Below, piece by piece: positions 12,290 to 22,342 of a DNA stretch of 64,000 nt. The notes beneath the pieces are model-generated. The model was not told where the DNA came from and ran no database searches. It worked only from the letters and a program-made list of their open reading frames with translations. Both the position numbers and the translations under genes were made by a program. This stretch comes from Isoetes taiwanensis. Lineage: Eukaryota > Streptophyta > Lycopodiopsida > Isoetales > Isoetaceae. Location: positions 7,859,013 through 7,923,012 of the forward strand of contig JAJEKV010000061.1 of the NCBI GenBank assembly GCA_021234155.1, written 5' to 3'. Position 1 is the first letter of the stretch. The number at the start of each line of letters is the position of its first letter.

Positions 12290-13709
12290 TTACAATTTCT
12301 TTGTGAAATCTCTTGCATCAGACGTATTACTAACTGAAAATGATATATTGCCACCACCAGAACTTCTAAGACGACGATCCACACCAGTAGAACAATCTGG
12401 AAAGTACTGCTTCAGCGCTGGACTTCGATCTAACAGAATGTCTAAATCCTTACAATACTTGTCATCAATTTCAACAGGAAGATTTACACTTCCAACATTA
12501 GTAATGTCAACCAATGACTTTTCATCCGATCTGCCAGCCAATCCAGCAGCCTTTCCTGCACTCGATCCAGCCAATCCAACATTTAAATTTTCCACATTAC
12601 TGCGGAACGCATCTCTATAACCTGTACCAGACTGCAGAACATCCATTGCGGCTGCCTTCGCAACAATACCAGACTGATCATACCGCTTGTAAGATTCTGG
12701 ATTCTTGTGACCTGTAATCGCCATTCCAACTTCAATTGGAACACCAGAAACGGACATCTGAGTGATCGCTGTAGACCTGCAACTTTTATTAGTGAAATTA
12801 CCCTTAATTCCACACACTTCTGTCATCTCACGCAGCCATAACGAAATACTCTTAGTGCTTGTATGGTTCGTATTATACCATACCCAAGTCCTGAACTTGT
12901 TAATAGCCTGCAGAAATACAAATCTTCCCCCAATCTTATCCTTCACTTCATAACACGGAAGATGGCCCTTAAGATGTCTCCATGTCTCAATAACGTCAGC
13001 CTCATAGCATCTTATTGGTTCCCTAAAATCCTCTGGCCTAAACTTGTTTATCCCACCATGCCAATTTTTGCTTGTCGTCTCACAGTACTCTATATATTCT
13101 CTAACAAAATCCCTGCCAATATTAATTTGGAAGTCTCGCACCTTCCGTAACTCTCCAACACCTCGTATCAGAAATCGAGCCATGCAATAAAAAGCAAAAC
13201 GTTTTTGAAGACGTGTAGCAGTGTTGACCTGATGCATAGGATGTGCCAAGATTCTATTCTGATCTTCCCTACTCAGAATATCGCTTTTTTTCCGTGTCAG
13301 AAGTGCACTCGCAGTAGCAGACTGTTCCATGGCAATTTCTAATGCTTTTCATGCCCTAAAGAAATTCACATCATGGTAAATGTCTATCAATTTCTCCTCC
13401 TGCCTAGTTTGCAGAACTCTCGAATCTTGTGCTCTCCTCAATATTCTATTGAAGGTACGAAATAGATTCTGCAAACTGCAAAATCTGGAATTCAGAACAA
13501 TGGAAAAAAAATCAAAAGAAATACAACAAAAACAAATGCAAAATACTTACGAATCTGGAGGATATCTCTGACCATCTTGCCGATGCACACAAAGTATAAA
13601 CTTTTCAAGCATATCAGCTAATTCATTGAGAGGAATCTCCTCAATTGGAGTTTGAATTAAAATATTGTTCAGAACTCTCCATGCGTGAAAACGACCCCTT
13701 GCCTCATTA
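12290..13709 (-). pseudogene. Crypton/DUF3504-type tyrosine recombinase, one in-frame stop
   Basis: The family (Crypton transposases and their KIAA1958/ZMYM/QRICH1-like relatives) catalyses tyrosine-mediated DNA strand exchange. Exon 1 ends at 13551 (codons ending RYPPDS). A 75-bp GT-AG intron (13476-13550) joins it to LQNLFRTFNRIL in exon 2, recreating the N-terminal block EL..L..F...V...DG..YPP.SL. Exon 2 carries a TGA at 13349-13351, then an open frame of 346 codons from an ATG at 13330. Numbered from that Met, the catalytic set is R56 (FLIRGVGEL), K182 where His is usual, R185 (TNKSCRST), H208 (ITGHKNPES) and Y217. The stop at 12290-12292 overlaps a good donor (gtaagtatgt), so the message may continue into exons at about 12187-12214 and 11974-12110. 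Exon 1 is cut at its 5' side by the 7-kb TIR segment. It could be a Crypton remnant or a host gene derived from one. Confidence 0.75.
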
Positions 13710-15223
13710 GGGCGGATTTGGGGTCTCAAAATGGCCTCCTATCAGCCATTCCACGTCATATTTCCGCTCCTTTTTTCCCATGCCAACTAGGATACCAAAT
13801 CTCATCATTCTGATTTACTTGGAATATTCTCGGGAATAAGGGGGATTAGCATTCATGGCGCCATATGTATTTAATGTGTTGGTTGTCGACGGTGATGCAA
13901 CATGTGGCGCTTCTAAAAGCCACTTGCATTATAGCATCTTGGCAACTCATGGCCGGTAATCGTTGGTTTGTCAGATACCAAGCGTGCATGTCACCGATTC
14001 TTGCGCTATTTTCATTTAGAGGCCATGGCCATACAAGCTTCCCGCCTTCCACATTTCAAAATTTGAATGTGTAGGTTGAAGCTTTGTATCAGACTTTCAT
14101 TTCGAGGCGCTATTTTGCGGCTGCGCCTTATGGGTGGTTCACATGGAGAAGTTTAGGCTCTCCGCTGAGTTCTGGTGGAGTCAAAGCGATTAAAAAATTC
14201 GATGCATCATCAGCTCACGCAAGTTGGATCTTGCAAGGGCTGATTTTCCAAAACGGAGCTGATTTTTTGCCTGCTGCCCAAGTTCCCATTGATTTTTAAG
14301 CGGTAACCCAGCGGTTCGTCCATGTGAACCCAAAGATTAACGGGATCTTTACTTCATCCCAATACAGGCTTCCTGCCCCCTACAATTCGAAATTTGAATT
14401 TGCTTAATGTATAAAAGCATGGATTGTAGGAGAATGGACTTTTCAATTTCCATATGCACGTTGCAAATTTCAAAAACGAGGTTAGTACGGACGTTCGCTC
14501 ACCACGAAGGTTTAATTGTCTTTGGGGCATACAAATTGTACACCTTCATTTGGCGTCGATGCGATCCACGCGATATGGAAGCTCCAAATGATGTGTGGAA
14601 CTGACTCACGAATATGCTCCAGTCTTCAATCGCAAAAAAAGAGGTCTAAAAAATAAGAACTTAGACCTCGACGTGTTGTGTCTTGCAGGCTCAAAAAGTG
14701 TCGACATCTGGGCGGATGGCAGTTTATATCCATTGGATCCGTTGATTGGCAAGAAACCGTCATTTCAGGACGTTTCAAGTTTAGTCCGATTTTGTGGTGA
14801 TGGTAACTCGGCCTCCTAGGATATTGTGAGACCGAGAGGATGAAGGCATTCGGAATCGAATACAGTTCCTTGAGATAAGCTGCTTCCGATAAGGAAGGGG
14901 AAATGTCCGTGAAGATGCTAAGAAATGACATTATACTTTGCAATGCGAAGGGTTTATACATTCTTGAAGTACAAAGGTTATGGTGTTTATGTTTAGATAC
15001 CTCTAATACAAGAAGCTTTTAACAATAGATTCCTTTAAAAATCTATTGCTATTTAAATTATAGCAAAAATGAGTCTTGAAACTCTTCAAGTAGTAGAAGA
15101 ACTCTTTGACTAGTTATCCATTTGATGACCATTTTTTAAGAAAATATGATATGTGACATTCTTATATGCAAACATTCATAAAATTTATGAACATTGAAGG
15201 TCAAAGCCATCCTTGTTTAAAGA

Positions 15224-16875
15224 GGATCATATGATGCGAAATCTTCATGCGCAGAAGTAATTGCATATAAGAAATTCGCCTGGTGTGATCCTTGCGTAAA
15301 AAAGTAAATAGAAACACAAATATTGAACTTACAACTTAGCGTAAACAAATAGTATTTTAATAAACCAACACTTTATATACTAACACTTTACACTTTAAAT
15401 AAGATATTTCTTTCTTTCGTTTTACTTGAAAGCTATTTTTTTTTCAAGATGGATCACACCAAGCGAATACTACATATGCAAAAAAAAGGGACACACTAAA
15501 TTCGCATGGTGTGATCCACTTTCTTATTTGTTGTCAAATTAAAATTATACAAGTACTCATTCCTATTTGTATCTAAAATGCTTTACCACTCTTAAGTACA
15601 TAAGTCATTATCCCTTTTCAAAGAGCATATTATTTTTCAAGAAGGATCACACCAAGTTTAATAGTACATATGCAACAAAATGGAACACACTAAATTCGCA
15701 TCGTGTGATCCACTTTCTTATTTGTTGTCAAATTAAAATTAAACACAAGTACCCCTTCTCATTTAATGCTTTACCACCCCAAGTGCATAAAGTTATTAGT
15801 CCTTTTCAAATAGCATATCTTTTTTTTAAGAAGGATCACATCAAGCATCCTATTTGCATCTAAAATACTTTACCAACTCTAGTAGTACATAAAGTTATTA
15901 GCCCTTTTCAAAAAGCAAACACTTTATCAATAAATGAGCACGTCACATATCCACACTTAACTTCAAATAAGACACATATATATTTCTTTTATTAAAAGAT
16001 AATCAAAGTAATTTTACTATAGGAAGTCATCTTTTTCCAAAAGATCACACCAAGCTGAATTTTTGTATAAGCTAAAATGTTGGAATATACTAAATTTCAA
16101 GATGGTGTGATCCACTTTCTTGTTTGTTGTCAATAGATAATAACACCAAGTCCCTCATCAATAGTCTCCCATTTGCATATAAAATATGTATCATTCCAAG
16201 TTATATTATGTTTTATGAACTAAACTTTTTCAAAGAGGGTCCCAAAGCAAAATACAAACACTTAATCAATAAGCCAACACTTTACCAACAACCAAAGCTT
16301 TATTAAATAAGATTTTTATGTTATTTTATCAAACCTAACAATGTTTCCATATGTGACACTTTGAGTTAACTGATCCAAAGGCTCATGAAAGTGACATTTT
16401 ATACAATATGTCTTTGGAGCTTTTGTGTCGTGGCGTTAGTAAACACCTCTAATGGAGCAAATATCTTGTAACTCATTTTTTCAACAACCCTGGATGCACG
16501 TCTTATCAAACATTTCTTCATTGCAAGGACACCATTCTCATAACTTTGAGGCTTGCACAACCGCTAAATGAGGTCATGGGGCGCTTTCAAGCTCGGCTCC
16601 CACAACTTTACAACGTAAAACTAGATGCCCATTGCCCTGAATGTATATCTTGGAAAAGCATGTCTCTTATGTCCATATGTTAGACAACAACGATGCTAGT
16701 AATGCTTTTCCCTAGTCTCAAATCCCCAACATCTGATAAATATAGCCCAAAGAAAAATATTTGATTCAGTGAGTGAATATAAATCAAGAAAAGGGAAAAA
16801 AAAGCAAGGATCACATGATTTGAAATCTCACTACACATTTACAAAGTGCATATGCATTTTCACATGGTGTGATCC
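15224..16875 (+). repeat. Array of GGATCACACCA/TGGTGTGATCC hairpins
   Basis: Six partly diverged units each begin ggatcacac(c)a and most end tggtgtgatcc about 65-70 bases later, forming stem-loops at 15224-15291, 15451-15517, 15644-15711, 15833 onward (half only), 16043-16113 and 16808-16875. The first four start 190-227 bp apart. Flanking words (ctttcttatttgttgtcaaattaaaatt, ccttttcaaa) repeat too, so the true unit is about 195 bp with the hairpin as its core. Confidence 0.85.
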
Positions 16876-16899
16876 ATGTATTATTGAGGGTGAAAATTT

Positions 16900-18598
16900 G
16901 CAAATATCCTCCTCTTCAAATCCCTTCCCACCCTCCCTTCCCTTTTTTTTGCAATATACTATCCATAACATTTATTTTGAACCCTATAGTTCTACCTATT
17001 CATTGCGTATGAATGTCGCTCCGGCGATGTAACTCCATAGTCACCCTTCGTTAAGGATAGCATTCTCACCCACAAGCCTATGGATAGATATCCTTCCACC
17101 GTCATGCCTTTATTATTTTGTAAGTGATGAACTGCAGAAGCAATGTAGAAGTACTAGGAGCAATGATGGATGCAATTAGAGATACAGATCGGTCGTTGAA
17201 TTGTAAGATGAATGGCAGGGAGCAATACGATGAATGGCAAGAGCTGAAAAGTAGGAAAATTTCAGAATGAAAATTTGGGTAGTAAAAACATGGCATGTAA
17301 CATACGTTTGCTTGTCCGCACATCGCCTCGCCGTTGTTGCTTAACTATATGCTCGCCCCGCAAAAACACAGATACTATTGGAGACTTGGATTCCAAATGA
17401 AGAGCGAAGGCGGAGAGGATGCACGTAGCGGCGCTAATGTGAACAATGGAAATCTTGGTGCCAATATGTAGCATAATAACAGGGGGTTACTTTTATAGTT
17501 TTATACGCTTTTTTACATGGTTTTTCTATGATTTCAGTGTTGTATTCGTGTTGACATACTAAATAGTATTTCTAGAGTGCGCACTTTTTGGGCCGTTGAT
17601 TTCGATTGGCTTAAACAATCCGACGGTTGTTGCTGCGAACACTGCATACATATGCATCAAACCCCATAACTTTTGCCCGGATTCTTCGATTCTTCTTGGC
17701 CGGGCGGAGCGGATTCTTTGTCAAAGTGGATTCTTAAAGTATTGTATGATGTCATAGCTTCTGTTGTGGTAGATAATAGTCTTTTATTCTTGTTTGGGTT
17801 AGCATAATGATTTTCTATTGTTCCTTTACTTTTGTAAGCAAAAGGTAAGCATCGATCTTTGCAACGTAGGACCCTAGGCGGCGATTTTTTATTCTTGTTT
17901 TGGGTTTTGCTAGGGATTGTATACAAAAGGTTGAGTAGAAGCGAAAAGTTTGACTAAGATGTCTGAGTGAAAATTCTGAGTATGAAGCATCTGGCAGGGG
18001 TTTCGCAGGAGCTTCTTTGCCGACCTGGCCGCAAACAGATCTCAGGAACAAATGCCAATGATCTTCAGAAACAAATCTCGAAAACAAATGGCGAGATCCT
18101 CGGAAATGCATCCGCATGCGGCTCCCTACGCATTCATTTTTTTTGGTTGCCCTAGAATCAACCTAAAATGGCAAGCATCGAGAACCTTTGTGGATGAAAA
18201 CGGGCTGTTTGTTAGCAGAGTCTAGGAAGAGCATGTCACACTAGAACGCATTATCAAAAACATTTGTTCCTTGCCCTATTTCCGCCCCCGCGACGCTTTT
18301 GGAATAGATGTATTTCAAAATGATTCATTGCCCTCAACCAAACTCCGAGACTCGATTACAAAACCGTAAGTCATTTTTTTGCTTTATTTCAGATTTGCTC
18401 AATGCCCCGCAATAGAATAGGTTCGAATAGGTTTTTTTTGCGGAAGCAGCAATCGAATAGGTTCGTTTCCCTTTGAAATGATGTCTTAGAAGCCACATAT
18501 ATTTCCAGGTGATGCCGGCATTCAGCAACCTGCTTAGACCATTCGAAACCATTTACCACGTAACTTTCAAAGATAAACCGAACATGGACCCTTTGAAA
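16900..18598. other. AT-rich interior of the 7-kb TIR segment, no gene recognised
   Basis: Scattered short frames occur (for example 17815-18117 minus and 17967-18155 plus), but none shows a protein signature. Confidence 0.45.
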
Positions 18599-19265
18599 AT
18601 AGGTCCGCGAAGATCTGTGGAAAATCTATGTATGTTATGCAGGAAAAAATTTGTACCTTTGGATGCAGAGCTTTCTTTAATTTGCAAACTCCTGCAAGAT
18701 TAATCTCTTTCAATGTGTTGGCCTAGATGTAGGTGCTAGATTTAACCCTAATGCAGGTTCCATACATTTCTATCTTCTTCTTGGATTCCTGCAAGCAGAG
18801 TCGATGTATGAAAAGCATTTGTGTTTGCACAAGTAATCAACAGATTGTTGGTTCATTGGCATTTGCTGGTCCTCCTTTAAATCATTCATGGCCCTATTTT
18901 TATGTACCACGAAAATGATAATGAGTGAAGATAGGTGCGTGAAGATCTGTGGAAAATCTATGTATGTTATGCAGGAAAAAATTTGTACCTTTGGATGCAG
19001 AGCTTCCTTTAATTTGCAAACCTCTGCAAGATTAATCTCTTTCAATGGGCTGGTCCAGATGTAGGTGCTAGATTTAGCCCTAATGCAGGTTCCATACATT
19101 TCTATCTTCTTCTTGAATTCTTGTAAGAGAGAGGTCCATGTATGAAAAGCATTTGTGTTTGCACAAGTAATCAACAGTTGTTGGTTCATTGGCATTTTCT
19201 TGGTCCTCCTTTACATCATTCATGGCCCTATTTTTACGTACGTACTTAAGATGATAATGAAAGCA
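18599..19265 (+). repeat. 332-bp tandem duplication
   Basis: The unit at 18599-18930 (starting ataggtccgcgaagatctg) is repeated at 18931-19265 with about 90 per cent identity by eye, including the words tgtatgttatgcaggaaaaa and tcattcatggccctattttt. Confidence 0.92.
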
Positions 19266-20049
19266 CATTCATAGCGCCACTGTATATTAGTTAGACTTGC
19301 TGCTAACATTCTTTTGTGTCCTGGCCTTGCTTGTTGTCTTCAAACTTAGCACACAAGCTGCAGCCAATGGGTATTACTTATTGCATTATTAAATTTATTT
19401 GATTGCTAAATGGAAGAAGACATCTATAAATTTTGAGTTGGTGGCACGATCTATTCGTTAGCTCGGCTCAAGATGTTGGGTTATAGACTTCACATGGACA
19501 CCACAAACACAGTTAGGTTATTTTCTTTTTTCTTGGTGGCCATGCCTAGGTTCAAATCCTAGGGACACTTTCAAAGCTATTTGTTTTAATAAACTATACG
19601 TCCACTCATTATTCTTAATGTATATTTTAATAACGAGAATCTAGTGTTCCAGTGTTCCCTGGGCTATAAGCATGGTATGGTGCCTGTTTTGTGGTTCTGG
19701 TTAGAATTTGAATATAAATTATTATGGCTTTTTGGATGGATTTTCGAATAGGTCTTTAAAGAGATTCTAAGATTCTCCCAGCTCAATTGACAAGGATGAT
19801 ATTTTATCTTGTCTTGGTCTACATTGACGGTTGGATCCATATTACATCAATATGGCAATATCATTATGAGAGGCTTTTTTTTTCTATCCTCATCACATTT
19901 ATCCTTTTATCAATATAACACATATAATAACATATAATAACACATATAATATAATAACACATATGACACATATAATACCATTACGAATTTTTTCTAGTTT
20001 GTTCGTCAATTCTTAAGGCCCCGAAGGGGCCAAATTTTTTTTGGGTTAA

Positions 20050-20431
20050 CACACAAACCATTATATCCAACACTCTAAAATTAAACCCCTTCAAACCCCT
20101 TTGGTTTGGGTGCATATTCACACGGAGGTGACGAGGGGGCCGAGAGCCCCTAAAATTATGTTTTGCATGTACAAAATCAACACCATGTAGTATATTACCA
20201 CAAATCTTATAGTATTTTGCAAAACTTGTTATACAGTATCGCAAATTTTGTACATGCATACCCCACAAACAAGGAACTTTACGTACGGTGTAGATTAAGG
20301 AATAACGGGTGAATATGCCTATCCAACAGCTCTCGATGCCCGGAGTCACCCCCCGTGTGAATATGCACCCAAACCAAAGGGGGTTTGAAGGGGGGTTTAA
20401 TTTTAGAGTGTTGGATATAATGGTTTGTGTG
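20050..20431. mobile_element. Foldback MITE with about 85-bp inverted arms
   Basis: The left arm from 20050 (cacacaaaccattatatcc through gcatattcacacgg) is repeated in inverse orientation ending at 20431, with only small C-run length differences. About 210 bp of loop lies between. The element is 382 bp and carries no coding capacity. The flanks gttaa and gataa are only a weak 5-bp TSD candidate. It is nested in the right end of the 7-kb TIR segment. Confidence 0.85.
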
Positions 20432-20726
20432 GATAAGACGGTTGGTGCATGTGGGCATGTGCACAGTAGGCGGGAAAAGTAGCCATTATTTTGGTCCGCG
20501 ATACGATTTTCGAAAAATGCAGGCCATTAATGTGGTTGCAATGAATGCACAAACATGTCCTATGAAATTTCGCCATGTGGATGCCAAGTAAGCCTGCTCC
20601 TCTTTCTACTTGCCAACTAATACTGACTTTGGAAAAAAATGCGCAAACATCATTGGTCGCGAGCAACATGACGTGGAATTCTGGCATCCAAGATATGGGC
20701 CATTTTCAGACCCCAAATCCGCCCTA

Positions 20727-21601
20727 ATGAATCATCCTTTCCTTCTGAAGCATTCGGACCAGCTGCATTAACCTTCTCAACCAATTCTGGGTCAATCTTT
20801 AATTCCAGACAAATTTAAGGGCCTCTTTCCATTCTGTTCCAAATCAGCGATCTTCTCCATAGGACTAGCAAGATCAGCAATCTTCTTTATAGGACTAGCA
20901 AGATCCCCAAGACTGAATGAAGGACAATCATTGACTTCATTTTCTTTCCCAATAGACGAATCTCCTAAATAACAAACAACAGAAAAATGATTAGAAACAA
21001 AAGGAAAAACAAGGTAAAATACCAAAGAACGAAAATGCTTCTACAGATATTACCTTCATTTGACCTCGGATCCACCAGAATAGGTCCAACAGCTACATCC
21101 CGAGCTGCATGCAAGAAAGATTAGACAAATACATAACAAAAAATAGACATGCAAGATAAAATTACTAATTTACCTAGATTTAAAGAGGAATCCAGCACAC
21201 AACATGGTAACTGAGTCGCCACAGTCCGCTGAGATGACTCTACAGCTGCGCTAACCAAGTTCTTACCTGCATGCACACAAAATTATAACCTATAACAAAA
21301 AAAACAGCAAAATCTAAGACCTAAACCATCAAGACCTAGGTTCAGGCACGTCAAATCGCCATAAGAGCTTGAATCCGCGACCAGACTTCCATTTGCACCT
21401 GCATTTATGAAGAAAACAAGTTATATTCAACAAATTCAAGAAAGATCGAATAAAAACAGCATTATTACCTAAAGGATATCGAGAAGAGTCGATAGAAGGC
21501 TCAGCGCCTTGCGAAACTGAAGAAAATACCAAGAACATAAGAAAACTTCCCAAATAACAAGCGTGCAAAGCTAAAAATGCAGCACTGCCTCCTTGCGCCA
21601 T
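20727..21601 (-). pseudogene. Five-exon gene of unknown function, frameshifted last exon
   Basis: The exons on the minus strand are 21601-21469, 21398-21336, 21266-21174, 21104-21054 and 20964 down to the TIR boundary. Every intron is GT-AG and phase 1, so each internal exon (63, 93 and 51 nt) can be skipped without a frame change. The product starts MAQGGSAAFLALHACYLG with a hydrophobic stretch at residues about 8-30 (signal peptide or anchor). Ser/Asn-rich segments follow, then a repeat LASPIKKIADLASPMEKIADL. In exon 5 the frame reaches a TGA near 20792. A one-base shift would instead continue through LELKIDPELVEKVNAAGPN to the edge of the 7-kb TIR segment. I recognise no family. It may be the 5' part of the gene whose other half is the tyrosine recombinase, or a separate gene. 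Confidence 0.55.
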
Positions 21602-21755
21602 TGCTTTTATATTTTGCCTTGCTATGGCTTTGCCTCGACGCACGCCAAAGGAAGGAGCAGGGGGCGAGGAGGACGTTCCGTCGGCGCCATAGCTGCTGGA
21701 TCGAAGAAAGAAGAAAAAAAATGGGACGAAAATTCTTGCTCCCAATTACCATATT

Positions 21756-21876
21756 GTGCTAGCACGCCAGCTGGTCCCGCATTCCGGCGGGACCGGTGAC
21801 CCGCTCCCGGCTACCCCCGGTCGCGGGACCCCACGGGTCCACGCCGGAATGCGGTCCCAGCTGGCGTGCCAGCATA
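21756..21876. repeat. GC-rich long palindrome upstream of the five-exon gene
   Basis: The arm gcacgccagctggtcccgca...ttccggcg near 21761-21789 is mirrored by cgccggaatgcggtcccagc...tggcgtgcc at 21842-21870, leaving a loop of about 50 bases with further GC palindromes. Composition is far richer in GC than its surroundings. It lies about 160 bp upstream of the minus-strand ATG at 21601. Confidence 0.85.
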
Positions 21877-22016
21877 TATGATGTCAAGGCAATCTTCCCA
21901 TGCCTAGACTGTTGGCAGATCTTCTGGCGTCTCCGGCATGGAGGTGCTAAATGGCCCGAATCCAGCGACAAATCTTGTTGCTACACCAAATCCAGTGACG
22001 AGTTCCTTCTTTTCAG

Positions 22017-22342
22017 GTCCTAAACCGCGTCATCTACCATTGGGATTTGATTTGCAGCCCCGAAGAATGCCCTGAAGCTGAACTGATGGTGAAGCTGAAG
22101 AATCGAATAAGGAGTCTCAACAACTATCATCTCTTCATGAAACCATTGAGCTTCTCAGATCTGTCGTTAGAATCCTCAAACTATTGAAAGGATTAAGGGA
22201 ACTACTAGAAGTTGAAGGGGCAAAGTCAGATTTATCAAAGGATGCTCAACTTCATAATGAAGTAGAAACGTTGAGAAAGGAATCAGATCTTTCTGGAATT
22301 GAAAGTATAGATGAGGAGACTCCTAGGATGGAAGTCACATAA
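22017..22342 (+). pseudogene. COG5-like (conserved oligomeric Golgi complex) exon fragment
   Basis: From 22085 an 85-codon frame without Met ends at TAA 22340-22342. It contains LHETIELLRSVVRILKLLKG, LRELLEV, DLSKDAQLHNEVETL and ESDLSGIESIDEE. From memory of the family this matches the N-terminal coiled-coil region of COG5, a tethering-complex subunit of intra-Golgi retrograde transport (pattern LLR..R.L.L.K.LR.L...DL.KAAQ.H.E...L..E.DL.GI..IDEE). The frame upstream has two TGA codons near 22070-22081, and a plausible acceptor (tttcag) lies at 22016. No further COG5 exons were seen nearby, so this is a relic or a captured piece. Confidence 0.55.

Larger units (their letters stand above)
13710..20724. 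mobile_element. 7.0-kb segment bounded by terminal inverted repeats (non-autonomous)
   Basis: The left end GGGCGGATTTGGGGTCT followed by CAAAATGGCC (13710-13736) is matched in inverse orientation at 20698-20724 with one mismatch. Inverted similarity includes the adjoining TCATTA/TAATGA and patchy subterminal matches such as ttccacgtcat. The only clean direct repeat outside is TA (13708-13709 and 20725-20726). GGGCGGATTTGGGG resembles PIF/Harbinger-style ends (TTA on one side, TAA on the other), but the superfamily is not proven. No transposase was seen, so it would be mobilised in trans. Inside are hairpin repeats, a 332-bp duplication and a MITE. It lies between two minus-strand gene pieces and may split one gene. 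Confidence 0.6.

Noticed and set aside
15224-16875. Possible CRISPR-like array (regularly spaced repeats)
   Set aside because: The repeats are diverged palindromes with about 195-bp spacing and repeated spacers in a plant nuclear context; no cas genes.
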